Of a stretch of DNA of 64,000 nt, positions 1-8,822 are shown piece after piece; the stretch's first letter is position 1, and each line of letters opens with the position of its first letter. Below the pieces are notes generated by a model. The model was not told where the DNA came from and searched no databases. It was given only the letters and a program-made list of their open reading frames with translations. The stretch is from NCBI GenBank assembly GCA_963693105.1, contig OY843752.1:930001-994000 (forward strand), written 5' to 3'. The translations under genes and the position numbers were made by a program. The stretch is from Oxydemutator sp963693105 (lineage in GTDB: Bacteria > Pseudomonadota > Gammaproteobacteria > Poriferisulfidales > Oxydemutatoraceae).

Positions 1-61
1 AGAAAGCGCCGTGGCAATGCCCGTCCTGGATTCAGGCGGCATTGAGGCAAAAGAGAAGTAA
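1..61 (+). CDS. lon: C-terminal end of an upstream gene, probably Lon protease (partial)
   Basis: Frame 2 reads Glu-Ser-Ala-Val-Ala-Met and runs to a TAA at 59-61; only the last 19 residues lie in the window. The tail itself carries no diagnostic motif. The assignment to the ATP-dependent protease Lon rests only on gene order, because lon-hupB-ppiD is a common arrangement in gammaproteobacteria. It could be another gene. Confidence 0.45.
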   Translation, partial: ESAVAMPVLDSGGIEAKEK

Positions 62-110
62 TCGGCTTTAACGTAACTTTCATTGTCCAGATAAGGAGAA
101 ACAGAGAATA

Positions 111-383
111 ATGAATAAATCTGAGCTAATTGAAGCAGTCGCAGATGCTGCGGATTTGTCCAAGGTGGATGCATCGCGTGCCGTGGATGCCGTTGTCGGC
201 TGTGTCACCAACAGCTTGAAAAAGGGAGAGCAGGTAACTGTCGTCGGTTTTGGCACTTTCCTGGTTCGCCAGCGCAGTGCCCGCACCGGTCGGAATCCCC
301 GGACGGGCGAGAGCATCCAGATTGCCGCCAGCAGGGTGCCGGCCTTCAAGGCCGGAAAAAGCCTGAAGGAGTCATTGAACTGA
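111..383 (+). CDS. hupB: DNA-binding protein HU-beta
   Basis: A 90-residue protein with the full HU/IHF fold: N-terminal helices starting MNKSELIEAVA, then the beta-arm with GFGTF at about residues 46-50 and the signature GRNPRTGE near 60-67, ending in KAGKSLKESLN. HU is a homo- or heterodimeric nucleoid protein that bends and compacts DNA. An AAGGAG ribosome-binding site lies upstream of the ATG. Its position before two tRNAs and ppiD matches the usual lon-hupB-ppiD neighbourhood. Length is exactly the family norm, and nothing is unusual. Confidence 0.97.
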   Translation: MNKSELIEAVADAADLSKVDASRAVDAVVGCVTNSLKKGEQVTVVGFGTFLVRQRSARTGRNPRTGESIQIAASRVPAFKAGKSLKESLN

Positions 384-399
384 CATCTTGCTGGGTTTG

Positions 400-472
400 G
401 GGTGCTTAGCTCAGCGGGTAGAGCACCGCCCTTACAAGGCGGAAGTCGGGGGTTCAAGTCCCTCAGCACCCA
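400..472 (+). tRNA. tRNA-Val (anticodon TAC)
   Basis: The acceptor strands GGGTGCT (400-406) and AGCACCC (465-471) pair fully. The D-arm (GCTCAGC..GAGC), anticodon loop CTTACAA and T-arm with TTCAAGT are all present. The anticodon TAC reads GTA/GTG valine codons. The discriminator base is A at 472 and CCA is not encoded, so the 3' CCA would have to be added after transcription. Confidence 0.95.
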
Positions 473-484
473 TCGAAAATTCCA

Positions 485-561
485 GGAGTGGTAGTTCAGT
501 TGGTTAGAATACCGGCCTGTCACGCCGGGGGTCGCGGGTTCGAGTCCCGTCCACTCCGCCA
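485..561 (+). tRNA. tRNA-Asp (anticodon GTC)
   Basis: Acceptor GGAGTGG (485-491) pairs with CCACTCC (551-557), followed by discriminator G and an encoded CCA (559-561). The anticodon loop CTGTCAC gives GTC for aspartate, and the T-loop is TTCGAGT. It lies 12 bp after tRNA-Val, so the two are probably co-transcribed; unlike its neighbour it encodes CCA. Confidence 0.96.
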
Positions 562-606
562 CTGGTTTGCGGTTTCTGTGAATGGGCTGGTATATTGATA
601 CTGTAG

Positions 607-636
607 TGGGGGCGGTTGTACTGCCCCCATTGTTTT
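607..636 (+). terminator. Rho-independent terminator after the tRNA pair
   Basis: A stem TGGGGGC/GCCCCCA (607-613 with 623-629) around a 9-base loop is followed by TTGTTTT. It sits between the tRNAs and ppiD and probably ends the hupB/tRNA transcript. Confidence 0.7.
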
Positions 637-668
637 ATCCGGAAGATTTTATTTTGCGGTAATCGAAG

Positions 669-2555
669 ATGCTTCTGAAAATCAGAGAAAAGGCGACCGG
701 CTGGATTGCCTATACCATCGTCACCCTGATTGCGATTCCTTTCGCGCTGTGGGGGATTCAGCAGTATTTCGGATGGAGCGACGCGCCGGCGGCGCTTTCG
801 GTCGGCGACGCCGAGATTAGCAGCGCCCAGATCGCCCGCAACTTCGCGCAGCGCAAGCGCGACATCGAGGCCAGGTCGCAGGGCGCCGAAATGCCGCCGG
901 ACAACACGATTCTGTCGCAAGTCATCAGCGATCGCCTGGGGCAGGAATTGTTGACCCAGGCGGCGGACCGTTACCGCTACGAGGTGGCGGATTCAACGCT
1001 GGCGCAGATGATTTCTGAATTGCCCCAGTTTCAGAGCGACGGTCGTTTCGACCCGCGCCAGTACACCCTGTTTCTCCAGACGCAACGCATTCCAAAGTCT
1101 TCTTTCGAGAACAACTACCGCCGGCAACTCAAGCGCTCTCAGTTCCTTGAAGCGATTCGCAAGTCGAGTTTTGTTCTCAAAAGCGAACAGGAACGTTACG
1201 CGAGGTTGTTCAATCAGGAAAGAAAAGTGCGTTATGTGACCCTCAACAGCGACAACTTTCTCGAACCCGGCAGCGTCAGTGACGAAGATGCAAAGGGGCA
1301 CTATGAGCAACACAAGGATCAATACAGGTCGCCGTTGAGGGTGCGTTTTCGCTACATTGAGTTTCAGGTGGCCAATCTGGTGGCCGCCCAGGTCGTCGGC
1401 GACGAGGAGGTCGAGGAATATTACGAGACCCGCGCAGACGAGTTTGCGACGCCGGAAAAACGCCGTGTCCGCTACATACTCGTTTCCGGCGCGGAACGCA
1501 GCGAACAGCAGATGGCCGGGCGTCTGGAGGAGGTTGCCGGCAGAATCGCCGAAGGCGCCGATTTCGCGGAACTTGCGAAGCAGTACTCCGACGACACTCT
1601 GACCGCCGAATCCGGCGGCGAATTGCCGTTGATGTCGGAGGACGAAGTCACGGACGAGGCCATTCGCGAGGCCATTTTCGGTCTTGCCGAAGAGGAAGTC
1701 AGCGAGCCGGTCGAGAACGACTTCGGTTTCCAGATTTTCCAGCTCGCCGAAATTGTGCCGCGCGAGGAAAAGGCGTTTGATGAGGTGCGCGAGGAACTGA
1801 AGAAGTCGCTTCAATACGAGCGCGCCGAACAGCAATACGCCGGTCTCGTCACCGAGATTAACAGCATCGCCTACGAGCAGGGCGAGTTTTTTTTCCGGGT
1901 CATGGCCAAGGCGTTTCCGGGCATCCCCATCGAGGTGACGCCGTGGCTCGACGCCGACAAGAAAGAAGGGCTGCTCGCCTGGCCCAGGGCGAGGCAGGTG
2001 GCGTTGACGCGCCTGTTGGCGGGCGAGGAGTTCAACAGCGGGCTGGTCGAGGTGGAGCGCGGGCACGCCCTGTTCTTTGCCATTGAGGAGCGGCAGCCGT
2101 CCACGCAGCTGGCGTTTGACGCCGTCAAGGACGATGTCGTCGCGACCCTGACTGCCCGGCGCGCCGGGGAAGCGGCGCGCAAGCGGCACCGGGAATGGCT
2201 GGACTCGTTGCAAGCGGGCGGCAAGACGCTGGAGCAGCTGGCGGGCGACGGCGTGTTTGAAATCGTGGACGCGGATTACATACACCGCTACAACAGCGAA
2301 TTGCCCGTTGCCGTTGTCGAAACTGCTTTTGTAATGAATGAATCGGGCGCCGGCTCGCCGGTTTACGCCGCGGCGCAGGTGGAGGGCGAGCCCGCCATCG
2401 TTGAGCTGTCGGCCATTCGCGAAGGCGACGAACTGGAGCCGGAGCCGCTTTCCTTCGCCGGTCGCGAGACGCAGGCCGTTCTCGAAAGCCTGCGTGACGT
2501 GTTCAAGGTCAGGCTCCATTCCGAAGAGTTGCAGAAGTTGGCCGAATCCTTGTAA
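669..2555 (+). CDS. ppiD: Peptidyl-prolyl cis-trans isomerase D, membrane-anchored periplasmic chaperone
   Basis: 628 residues, close to the E. coli PpiD length. A short cytoplasmic N-terminus is followed by one transmembrane anchor (about residues 12-34), a SurA/trigger-factor-like N-terminal domain, and a parvulin-type rotamase domain around residues 263-360 that includes AELAKQYSDD and GGELPLM. The rest is an extended periplasmic chaperone region. PpiD assists folding of proteins leaving the Sec translocon. Its place downstream of hupB is the standard gene order. PpiD-type parvulin domains often lack isomerase activity, which cannot be judged here. Confidence 0.93.
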   Translation: MLLKIREKATGWIAYTIVTLIAIPFALWGIQQYFGWSDAPAALSVGDAEISSAQIARNFAQRKRDIEARSQGAEMPPDNTILSQVISDRLGQELLTQAADRYRYEVADSTLAQMISELPQFQSDGRFDPRQYTLFLQTQRIPKSSFENNYRRQLKRSQFLEAIRKSSFVLKSEQERYARLFNQERKVRYVTLNSDNFLEPGSVSDEDAKGHYEQHKDQYRSPLRVRFRYIEFQVANLVAAQVVGDEEVEEYYETRADEFATPEKRRVRYILVSGAERSEQQMAGRLEEVAGRIAEGADFAELAKQYSDDTLTAESGGELPLMSEDEVTDEAIREAIFGLAEEEVSEPVENDFGFQIFQLAEIVPREEKAFDEVREELKKSLQYERAEQQYAGLVTEINSIAYEQGEFFFRVMAKAFPGIPIEVTPWLDADKKEGLLAWPRARQVALTRLLAGEEFNSGLVEVERGHALFFAIEERQPSTQLAFDAVKDDVVATLTARRAGEAARKRHREWLDSLQAGGKTLEQLAGDGVFEIVDADYIHRYNSELPVAVVETAFVMNESGAGSPVYAAAQVEGEPAIVELSAIREGDELEPEPLSFAGRETQAVLESLRDVFKVRLHSEELQKLAESL

Positions 2556-2582
2556 ACTGGAACATTGCGCGGACTATTGAAT

Positions 2583-3848
2583 ATGATTTCCAAAAAAATC
2601 CCCCTGCATTGGCAAATCCTGATTGCGTTGATTCTGGCGGTCGTCGTGGGACTGCCGGCGACGCCGGAAACCGCGTTGTTCGGAGTGCGCCTGTACGACG
2701 TCATGGGCTTTGTCGGCCAGATGTTCATGAACGCCCTCAGAATGATCGTCATTCCGCTGGTTTTCGCGTCCATTGTTTCCGGCGTTGCGTCGGTCGCAGG
2801 CGACCACGGATTTGGCCGCCTCGGCGGCAAGACGTTTGTTTACTATCTCGCCACCAGCCTGCTTTCGATTGTCACCGGCCTCACACTGGTCAACCTGATT
2901 CAGCCCGGCGCCTTTTTCACGGGCTCCCCCGAAACCCTCGGTTTGTCAACGGATGCGTCCGAGGTCATGGAGAAAGTGGGAGGACGCGGCTTCGGTGACC
3001 TGATCGGCGTGTTTCTTCGCATGATCCCGGTCAACGTGTTCCAGGCCGCCGCCGAGGGCCAGTTCCTCGCGGTTATTTTCTTTGCGGTGTTGTTCGGCTA
3101 CTTTACGGCAAAGGTGCGGGAGGAATTCGCGTCGCCGATGACGGATTTCTGGGAAGCCATGTACCGGGTCATGATGAAAATCACGCTGTGGGTCATAAAA
3201 TTCGCGCCCATCGGCGTGTTCGCTCTGGTCGGCAAGGTGGTGATGTCTTCCGGGCTGGACGTGTTCAAGATTCTTCTGCTGTTTTTCATCACGGTGCTGG
3301 CGGCGCTGGCGGTGCATTTTTTCGTCGTGCTGCCGCTGATTCTGCGTTTTGCCGCCGGGATCAGTCCCGTCGCCTACCTCAAGGCGATGCTGCCCGCCGT
3401 GCTGATGGCGTTTTCGACCGCGTCTTCCTCCTCGACGCTGCCGGTGACGATGGAATGCACCCGCGACCGGGTCGGCGCCTCGAACCGCGTCAGCGGCTTT
3501 GTGCTGCCGCTGGGGGCGACCGTCAATATGGACGGAACCGCGCTCTACGAATGTGTCGCCGTCATTTTTATCGCGCAGGTGTACGGCGTTGACCTGGACC
3601 TTGCGACGCAATTCATTATCGTGCTGCTGGCGCTTCTGACTTCAGTCGGCGTCGCCGGCGTGCCCGCCGCAAGCCTCGTTGCAATCACGCTGATTCTGGC
3701 CGCCGTCGGCCTGCCGGTGGAAGCGATCGCGCTGATTCTCGCGGTGGACCGCGTGCTCGACATGTGTCGCACCAGCGTCAACGTGTACAGCGACGCCTGC
3801 GCCACCGGTGTCATCGCGCGCAGCGAGAAAGAAAAACTGCTGGTCTGA
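2583..3848 (+). CDS. Dicarboxylate/amino acid:cation symporter (DAACS family)
   Basis: 421 residues with eight or more hydrophobic segments. Family hallmarks are the serine-rich re-entrant loop STASSSSTLPVT (about residues 282-293), the NMDGTALYE segment of transmembrane helix 7, and VDRVLDMCRTSVNV near the C-terminus. These belong to the GltP/DctA family, which imports glutamate, aspartate or C4-dicarboxylates with H+ or Na+. The ATG at 2583 is chosen; an in-frame TTG at 2565 would add six residues. The exact substrate cannot be read from sequence. It stands 27 bp after ppiD and may be co-transcribed. Confidence 0.9.
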   Translation: MISKKIPLHWQILIALILAVVVGLPATPETALFGVRLYDVMGFVGQMFMNALRMIVIPLVFASIVSGVASVAGDHGFGRLGGKTFVYYLATSLLSIVTGLTLVNLIQPGAFFTGSPETLGLSTDASEVMEKVGGRGFGDLIGVFLRMIPVNVFQAAAEGQFLAVIFFAVLFGYFTAKVREEFASPMTDFWEAMYRVMMKITLWVIKFAPIGVFALVGKVVMSSGLDVFKILLLFFITVLAALAVHFFVVLPLILRFAAGISPVAYLKAMLPAVLMAFSTASSSSTLPVTMECTRDRVGASNRVSGFVLPLGATVNMDGTALYECVAVIFIAQVYGVDLDLATQFIIVLLALLTSVGVAGVPAASLVAITLILAAVGLPVEAIALILAVDRVLDMCRTSVNVYSDACATGVIARSEKEKLLV

Positions 3849-3866
3849 CGGGCCGCCGCCGTGCGG

Positions 3867-4649
3867 CTACGGGCCGGTGCTCATGCCGATCAGGTTGTAG
3901 CCGGCGTCCACGTGCAGGATTTCACCGGTTACGCCGCTCGCGTAATCCGAACATAGAAAGGCCGCGGCGTTGCCGACCTCGTCAATCGAAACGTTCTTGC
4001 GAAGCGGCGCGGTGCGCTCGACATGCTCCAGCATCCTGCGAAAATCGCCGATGCCGGAAGCCGCCAGCGTCTTGATCGGCCCCGCCGAGATCGCGTTGAC
4101 GCGCGTGCCTTCCGGCCCCAGGCAGTCGGCGAGGTAGCGGACATTGGCCTCGAGGCTCGCCTTGGCAAGCCCCATCACGTTGTAGTTCGGGACGACTTTC
4201 TCGGCGCCGAAATAGGTCAGGGTCAGCACCGCGCCGCCGTCGCGCATCAGCGGCCGTGCAGCCGCCGCCAGCGCCGTCAGGCTGTAGCAGCTGGTCTCGT
4301 GCGCCGTCGTGAAACCCGCACGGCTTGCGTTTTCGACGTAGTGGCCGCCGAGTTCCTCGCGCGGCGCGTAGGCGATCGAGTGCACCAGGATGTCGAGCCG
4401 CCGCCAGCGTTCGCCGAGCGCCGCAAACAGCGCGGCCACTTCACCGTCGTTCTGCACGTCACACGGCAGCGTGATGTCTGCACCGCATTGCGCGGCGAGT
4501 TCCTCGACGCGTCCGCGTAGCCGCTCGTTCTGGAAAGTAAAGGCCAGTTCGGCGCCTTCGCGTCGCATCGCTTGCGCGATGCCCCACGCGATGGAGCGGT
4601 TGCCGGCGACGCCGGTAATCAGCGCGTGTTTTCCGTCCAGCAATTTCAT
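3867..4649 (-). CDS. fabI: Enoyl-[acyl-carrier-protein] reductase (NADH), FabI type
   Basis: A 260-residue short-chain dehydrogenase fold. The N-terminus LITGVAGNRSIAWGIA is the divergent FabI cofactor loop, and the catalytic Tyr-x6-Lys appears in NYNVMGLAKASLEA. The stretch GPIKTLAASGI is typical of FabI, where the substrate-binding helix lies. The enzyme reduces trans-2-enoyl-ACP in the last step of each fatty-acid elongation cycle. An AGGAGA ribosome-binding site lies just before the ATG at 4649; a longer reading frame with an upstream start has no comparable site. It follows a small unknown gene by 23 bp on the same strand. Confidence 0.95.
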   Translation of the reverse strand: MKLLDGKHALITGVAGNRSIAWGIAQAMRREGAELAFTFQNERLRGRVEELAAQCGADITLPCDVQNDGEVAALFAALGERWRRLDILVHSIAYAPREELGGHYVENASRAGFTTAHETSCYSLTALAAAARPLMRDGGAVLTLTYFGAEKVVPNYNVMGLAKASLEANVRYLADCLGPEGTRVNAISAGPIKTLAASGIGDFRRMLEHVERTAPLRKNVSIDEVGNAAAFLCSDYASGVTGEILHVDAGYNLIGMSTGP

Positions 4650-4672
4650 CAAAGTCGTCTCCTGCTGCGGCC

Positions 4673-4903
4673 TCAAGGGCCGGGGTTGAAAGTTGCGTGT
4701 TCCTGGAACCACATTTCGGCGGCTTTTCCGGCGGCGGCGACGGATTGCACGTCCCTGTAAAAAGAGTCAATCTGGTCGTAATCACCGTTGAATTTGCCCG
4801 CGTAAACCGGGAATTCAATCTCGCCGTTCCACGCAATCAGGATGTCGGTCTCCCGATTGTAGAAGACAACGGCGCCGACGCCCACAATTTCTTCAAGTTC
4901 CAT
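4673..4903 (-). CDS. Small conserved-looking hypothetical protein upstream of fabI
   Basis: A 76-residue acidic protein starting MELEEIVGVGAVVFYN with no signal peptide or membrane segment. A GGCGGA sequence lies before the ATG at 4903. It is rich in aromatic residues and ends HATFNPGP. It is 23 bp upstream of fabI on the same strand and could share its transcript. I do not recognise the family. Its only support as a gene is start position, ribosome-binding site and tight spacing. Confidence 0.55.
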   Translation of the reverse strand: MELEEIVGVGAVVFYNRETDILIAWNGEIEFPVYAGKFNGDYDQIDSFYRDVQSVAAAGKAAEMWFQEHATFNPGP

Positions 4904-5078
4904 GATATTTCCGCCGCACATCATAGCAGAAGCGGCCTGCTGTCGGGCTGAACAGGCGATTGAACTGTTTCGGGATTGACACAAAGGCAAGGTACGGCCT
5001 GATCTGAGATTTCGGTCGTGCGATGGGCCCAATCGGGTCATGGCATGGAAACATTGAATCTGCATATAAGGAGGAAAT

Positions 5079-5597
5079 ATGCAACAAGACCATTCAGTAG
5101 CAGCACTCAATGAGTTGGTTTCGGTGCATCTGGCGGCGCGGTGCGTAAACGACGAGAAGTTCATGGCGGCGATGCGCGGCAACGCCAGGGATGCCGTGAT
5201 TTCCTGCTTCCCGGAAGGCTCCCATGCGGAGGTATTGGAGAAGATACAGATCCGGGCGGAACAAAATACCACCGACGTGATGCACATAGCAGTACCGGCT
5301 TATTCCGTTCTCAACGAAATGAAAGTTCACTTGACGGAGGATCAGATGGGAAGAATCAGTGGCGGCGCTTTCGAGATCGCTTGCGTTCTTTCTGTTACAG
5401 GAGTCAGCACGGCAGCTATTTTTATCGGCATCACCAAGGCGAAGGTTATCGCCGATGTCATAGCGATATCAATAGGCGCCGCCGTGGTGGCCGGCGCTGC
5501 AGTGGCCGCGACCGCTGCGGTGGCGGGCGTTGGTGTTGGCATCGCAGCCGGGCTTGGCGCTTTCGACCGCGATGTCACGGCGGGGCTTATCGAGTAG
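5079..5597 (+). CDS. NHLP-leader RiPP precursor with long hydrophobic core
   Basis: 172 residues behind a strong GGAGGA ribosome-binding site. Residues 9-96 follow the nitrile-hydratase-like leader pattern: a helix with DEKFMAAMRGNARDAV, a middle strand region VMHIAVPA, then LTEDQMGRISGG. The Gly-Gly at 95-96 is the expected cleavage site for a C39-type peptidase/ABC exporter. The predicted core (97-172) is almost all Ala, Gly, Val and Ile with one Cys, and would form two or three membrane helices, like a pore-forming bacteriocin. A terminator follows closely, so it is a monocistronic unit. No maturase or exporter is adjacent. Leader type is seen in sequence; secretion and activity are inferred. 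Confidence 0.75.
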   Translation: MQQDHSVAALNELVSVHLAARCVNDEKFMAAMRGNARDAVISCFPEGSHAEVLEKIQIRAEQNTTDVMHIAVPAYSVLNEMKVHLTEDQMGRISGGAFEIACVLSVTGVSTAAIFIGITKAKVIADVIAISIGAAVVAGAAVAATAAVAGVGVGIAAGLGAFDRDVTAGLIE

Positions 5598-5627
5598 CAG
5601 GCGGCGCGCCGAATCTCCGTTTTCCGC

Positions 5628-5656
5628 AGAGGCCGCGAAATCGCGGCCTCTTTTTT
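5628..5656 (+). terminator. Rho-independent terminator after the solitary precursor gene
   Basis: A perfect inverted repeat GAGGCCGCGA / TCGCGGCCTC (5629-5638, 5641-5650) is followed by six T. It ends the precursor transcript and isolates it from the ABC operon downstream. Confidence 0.88.
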
Positions 5657-5703
5657 ATCCGCCGGCGTGCAGGATGCGCGTGCAGTGCATATAATGGCAC
5701 GCC

Positions 5704-7848
5704 ATGCCCGCTGTTCTCCGAATCTGCGTTCTTGCCGCGGCGCTGTCACAGGCGGGCTGCGGCGAGGGCGCATGGAACAATCCCTACGCTGGCGACGGCG
5801 ACGGCAACGTCCTCTATTCGAGTTTCTCCGAGCGTCCCAAGCATTTCGACCCGGCGCGCTCCTACAGCTCCAACGAGTACGCGCTGCTGGGCCAGGTCGT
5901 CGAGCCGGTGCTGCACTACCATTATCTGAAGCGCCCGTACGAACTTCAGCCGCTGACGGCGGAGGCGATGCCGTCGGTCACGCATTTCGACGCCGACGGG
6001 CGGGTCGTGCGCGATGCCGCCGCCGCCGCGACGACCGCCTACGAGATCGAGATTCGGCCCGGAATCCGTTACCAGCCGCATCCGGCTTTCGCCCGCCTGC
6101 CCGACGGCGGCTACCGCTACCGGCCCATCGCCGGGGTGCAACTCGATGATGTTTATGAACTGGCGGATTTTACCGAAACCGGCAGCCGCGAACTGCGCGC
6201 CGCGGATTACGCCTACCAGATCAAGCGCCTTGCCGACCCCGCGCTGCACTCGCCGATTGCCAGCATCCTTGCCCGCCACATTGTCGGCTTCACCGAGTTG
6301 CGCGCGCGCCTGATTGAGGCGAGAAAGACGCTCGCGCCCGGCGCCTGGCTGGACTTGCGCGAATTCGGCATGGAGGGCGTCACGGTGCTCGGGCCGTACC
6401 GCTACCGCGTGACGGTGCGCGGCGGTTACCCGCAGTTCATCTACTGGCTGGCGATGCCTTTCTTTGCGCCGATACCGTGGGAGGCGGACGCTTTTCACAG
6501 CCAGCCCGGTTTCGAGGAGCGCAACCTGACGCTCAACTGGTATCCTGTCGGCACCGGCGCCTACATGCTGACCGAGAACAACCCGAATCTGCGCATGGTG
6601 CTCAAGCGCAATCCTCATTTCCGCGCCGACCACTATCCGGTCGAGGGAGAGGACGGCGACGCCGCCCGCGGCCTGCTGAAAGACGCCGGCGCCCGATTGC
6701 CTTTTATCGACCAGGTCATCTACAGCCTGGAAAAGGAAAACATCCCCTACTGGAACAAGTTTCTGCAGGGTTATTACGACAGTTCGGGAATCAATTCCGA
6801 CAGTTTTGACCAGGCGGTGCAGCTCGGTCAGGGCGGCGAGTTCGAGCTGACCGACGAGATGCGTGGCCACGGCATTCGCCTGTCGATTACCTACGCCACC
6901 TCGATTTACTACACCGGCTTCAACATGCTCGACCCCGTCGTCGGCGGCGACAGCGAGCGCGCGCGCAAACTGCGTCTCGCCCTTTCGATTGCGATGGACA
7001 CCGGAGAATTCATCTCGATCTTTCAGAACGGGCGCGGCGTCGCCGCGCAGGGGCCGCTGCCGCCGGGCATCTTCGGCTACCGCACCGGCGAGGCCGGCGT
7101 CAACCGCCGCGTGTACGACTGGCGCGACGGGCGCATCGTGCGCAAGCCGCTGGCCGAGGCGCGCCGCCTGCTCGCCGAGGCCGGCTACAAGGACGGCATA
7201 GACCGCGAGACGGGCAAGCCGCTGGTTCTCCACTTCGACTCGACCGGCATTGGCCCCGACGCCAAGTCGTGGCTCAACTGGATGCGCAAGCAGTTCGCGA
7301 AACTCGATGTCCAGCTGGTCGTGCGCAACACCGATTACAACCGCTTCCAGGACAAGCTGCTGAAAGGCACCGCGCAGATTTTCCGGCTTGGCTGGAACGC
7401 CGATTACCCCGACCCGGAAAACTTCTTTTTCCTGTTTTACGGGCCGAACGCGAAAGTGCTCAACCAGGGTGCAAACGCCTCGAATTACCGGAACCCGCGC
7501 TTTGACCGGTTGTTCGAGGAAATGCGCGGCCTGCCGAATTCGCCGCAGCGTCTCGGGCTGATTGACGAGATGAACGAAGTGCTGCGTCATGACGCGCCGT
7601 GGATCTGGGGCTTTCATCCCAAGTCCTTCATCCTGCACCACGAGTGGCTGGGCAACGCCAAGCCGAACCTGATGTCGCACAACGGCCTGAAATACCTCAG
7701 GCTCGACGCCGCGCAGCGCGCCCGCCGGCGCGATGAATGGAACCGCCCGCACATCGGCCCGGTCGTCGTTCTCGGCGGCGTGCTGGCCGTGTTCCTGATG
7801 CCGGCGGTCGCGATAGTCCGCCGCCGCCGCCGCGAGACCGTGCTGTGA
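5704..7848 (+). CDS. ABC transporter substrate-binding protein, oligopeptide (SBP family 5), with C-terminal membrane anchor
   Basis: 714 residues. An N-terminal signal with a possible lipobox (ALSQAGC, Cys19) is followed by a family-5 extracytoplasmic solute-binding domain; NVLYSSFSERPKHFDP and ARRLLAEAGYKDG are typical of peptide-binding proteins. Unusually, the C-terminus has a clear transmembrane helix (VVVLGGVLAVFLMPAVAIV) followed by an Arg-rich tail, so the protein may be anchored at both ends. It is longer than the usual 500-600 residues. The stop overlaps the GTG of the first permease, the start of a four-gene operon resembling YejABEF. Likely substrates are peptides or peptide-like compounds. 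Confidence 0.85.
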   Translation: MPAVLRICVLAAALSQAGCGEGAWNNPYAGDGDGNVLYSSFSERPKHFDPARSYSSNEYALLGQVVEPVLHYHYLKRPYELQPLTAEAMPSVTHFDADGRVVRDAAAAATTAYEIEIRPGIRYQPHPAFARLPDGGYRYRPIAGVQLDDVYELADFTETGSRELRAADYAYQIKRLADPALHSPIASILARHIVGFTELRARLIEARKTLAPGAWLDLREFGMEGVTVLGPYRYRVTVRGGYPQFIYWLAMPFFAPIPWEADAFHSQPGFEERNLTLNWYPVGTGAYMLTENNPNLRMVLKRNPHFRADHYPVEGEDGDAARGLLKDAGARLPFIDQVIYSLEKENIPYWNKFLQGYYDSSGINSDSFDQAVQLGQGGEFELTDEMRGHGIRLSITYATSIYYTGFNMLDPVVGGDSERARKLRLALSIAMDTGEFISIFQNGRGVAAQGPLPPGIFGYRTGEAGVNRRVYDWRDGRIVRKPLAEARRLLAEAGYKDGIDRETGKPLVLHFDSTGIGPDAKSWLNWMRKQFAKLDVQLVVRNTDYNRFQDKLLKGTAQIFRLGWNADYPDPENFFFLFYGPNAKVLNQGANASNYRNPRFDRLFEEMRGLPNSPQRLGLIDEMNEVLRHDAPWIWGFHPKSFILHHEWLGNAKPNLMSHNGLKYLRLDAAQRARRRDEWNRPHIGPVVVLGGVLAVFLMPAVAIVRRRRRETVL

Positions 7849-8822
7849 TCGCCTACATCGTCCGCCGCGTGTTGTACGCGCTGCCGATTCTGGTCGGCGT
7901 CAACGTGCTGACGTTCTCGCTGTTCTTTATCGTCAACTCGCCCGACGACGTTGCGCGCATGCATCTGGGGCACCGGCATGTGACGCAGGAGCAGGTGGAT
8001 CTGTGGAAGCGCGACCGCGGTTACGACCGCCCGCTTTTCTACAACGCCGGCGCGCCGGGCCTGTCGCGGTTGTCCGACACGATTTTCTTCGACGAGTCGC
8101 TGAGCCTGTTCGTGTTCGACTTCGGGCGCTCCGACAGCGGCAGGGACATCGGCCAGGACATTCGCCAGCGCATGTGGCCGAGCCTGGCCATCGCGGTGCC
8201 GACACTGCTGCTCGGCGTCCTGATCAACATCACCTTCGCGCTGATTATGGTTTTCTTCCGCGCGACTTACGTGGATTTCTGGTCGGTGATGTTTTGCATC
8301 GTGCTGATGTCTGTTTCCGGTCTGTTCTACATCATCGGCGGTCAGTACCTGGTCGGCAAGCTGCTGAAGCTGGTGCCGATCTCCGGCTACGGCGGCGGTT
8401 GGTCGGCAATCAAGTTCGTCTTGTTGCCGGTGCTGATCGGCGTGGTTTCCGGCATCGGCGCCGGCAGCCGCTGGTACCGGACGATTTTTCTCGAGGAGGC
8501 GAGCAAGGATTACGTGCGCACCGCGAGGGCCAAAGGGGTGGGCGAATTCGCGATCCTCTTCCGCCACATTCTTCCGAACGCGCTGATTCCGATTCTGACC
8601 GGCATCGTCGTCATCCTGCCGCTGTTGTTCATGGGCAGCCTGATTATCGAGTCTTTCTTCGGCATTCCCGGTCTCGGCAGTTATACGATAGACGCGATCG
8701 CGCGCGAGGATTTCGCCATCGTGCGCTCGATGGTGTTCCTGGGCTCGGTGCTGTACATTGCCGGGTTGCTGCTGACCGACATTTCCTACACTTTCGTGGA
8801 CCCCCGGGTGAGGTTGAGCTGA
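7845..8822 (+). CDS. Oligopeptide-type ABC transporter permease, first subunit (YejB-like)
   Basis: 325 residues from a GTG at 7845 that overlaps the upstream stop by four bases. The N-terminus IAYIVRRVLYALPILVGVN is the classic DppB/YejB first helix. The permease coupling motif appears as EEASKDYVRTARAKGVGE, then FRHILPNALIPI. Six membrane helices are expected. It pairs with the next gene as a heterodimeric inner-membrane channel for peptides. Confidence 0.9.
   Translation: MIAYIVRRVLYALPILVGVNVLTFSLFFIVNSPDDVARMHLGHRHVTQEQVDLWKRDRGYDRPLFYNAGAPGLSRLSDTIFFDESLSLFVFDFGRSDSGRDIGQDIRQRMWPSLAIAVPTLLLGVLINITFALIMVFFRATYVDFWSVMFCIVLMSVSGLFYIIGGQYLVGKLLKLVPISGYGGGWSAIKFVLLPVLIGVVSGIGAGSRWYRTIFLEEASKDYVRTARAKGVGEFAILFRHILPNALIPILTGIVVILPLLFMGSLIIESFFGIPGLGSYTIDAIAREDFAIVRSMVFLGSVLYIAGLLLTDISYTFVDPRVRLS

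Noticed and set aside
993..2519. Long open frame opposite ppiD on the minus strand
   Set aside because: High GC and the reverse frame of a conserved gene explain the openness; the translation has no domain and ppiD is unambiguous.
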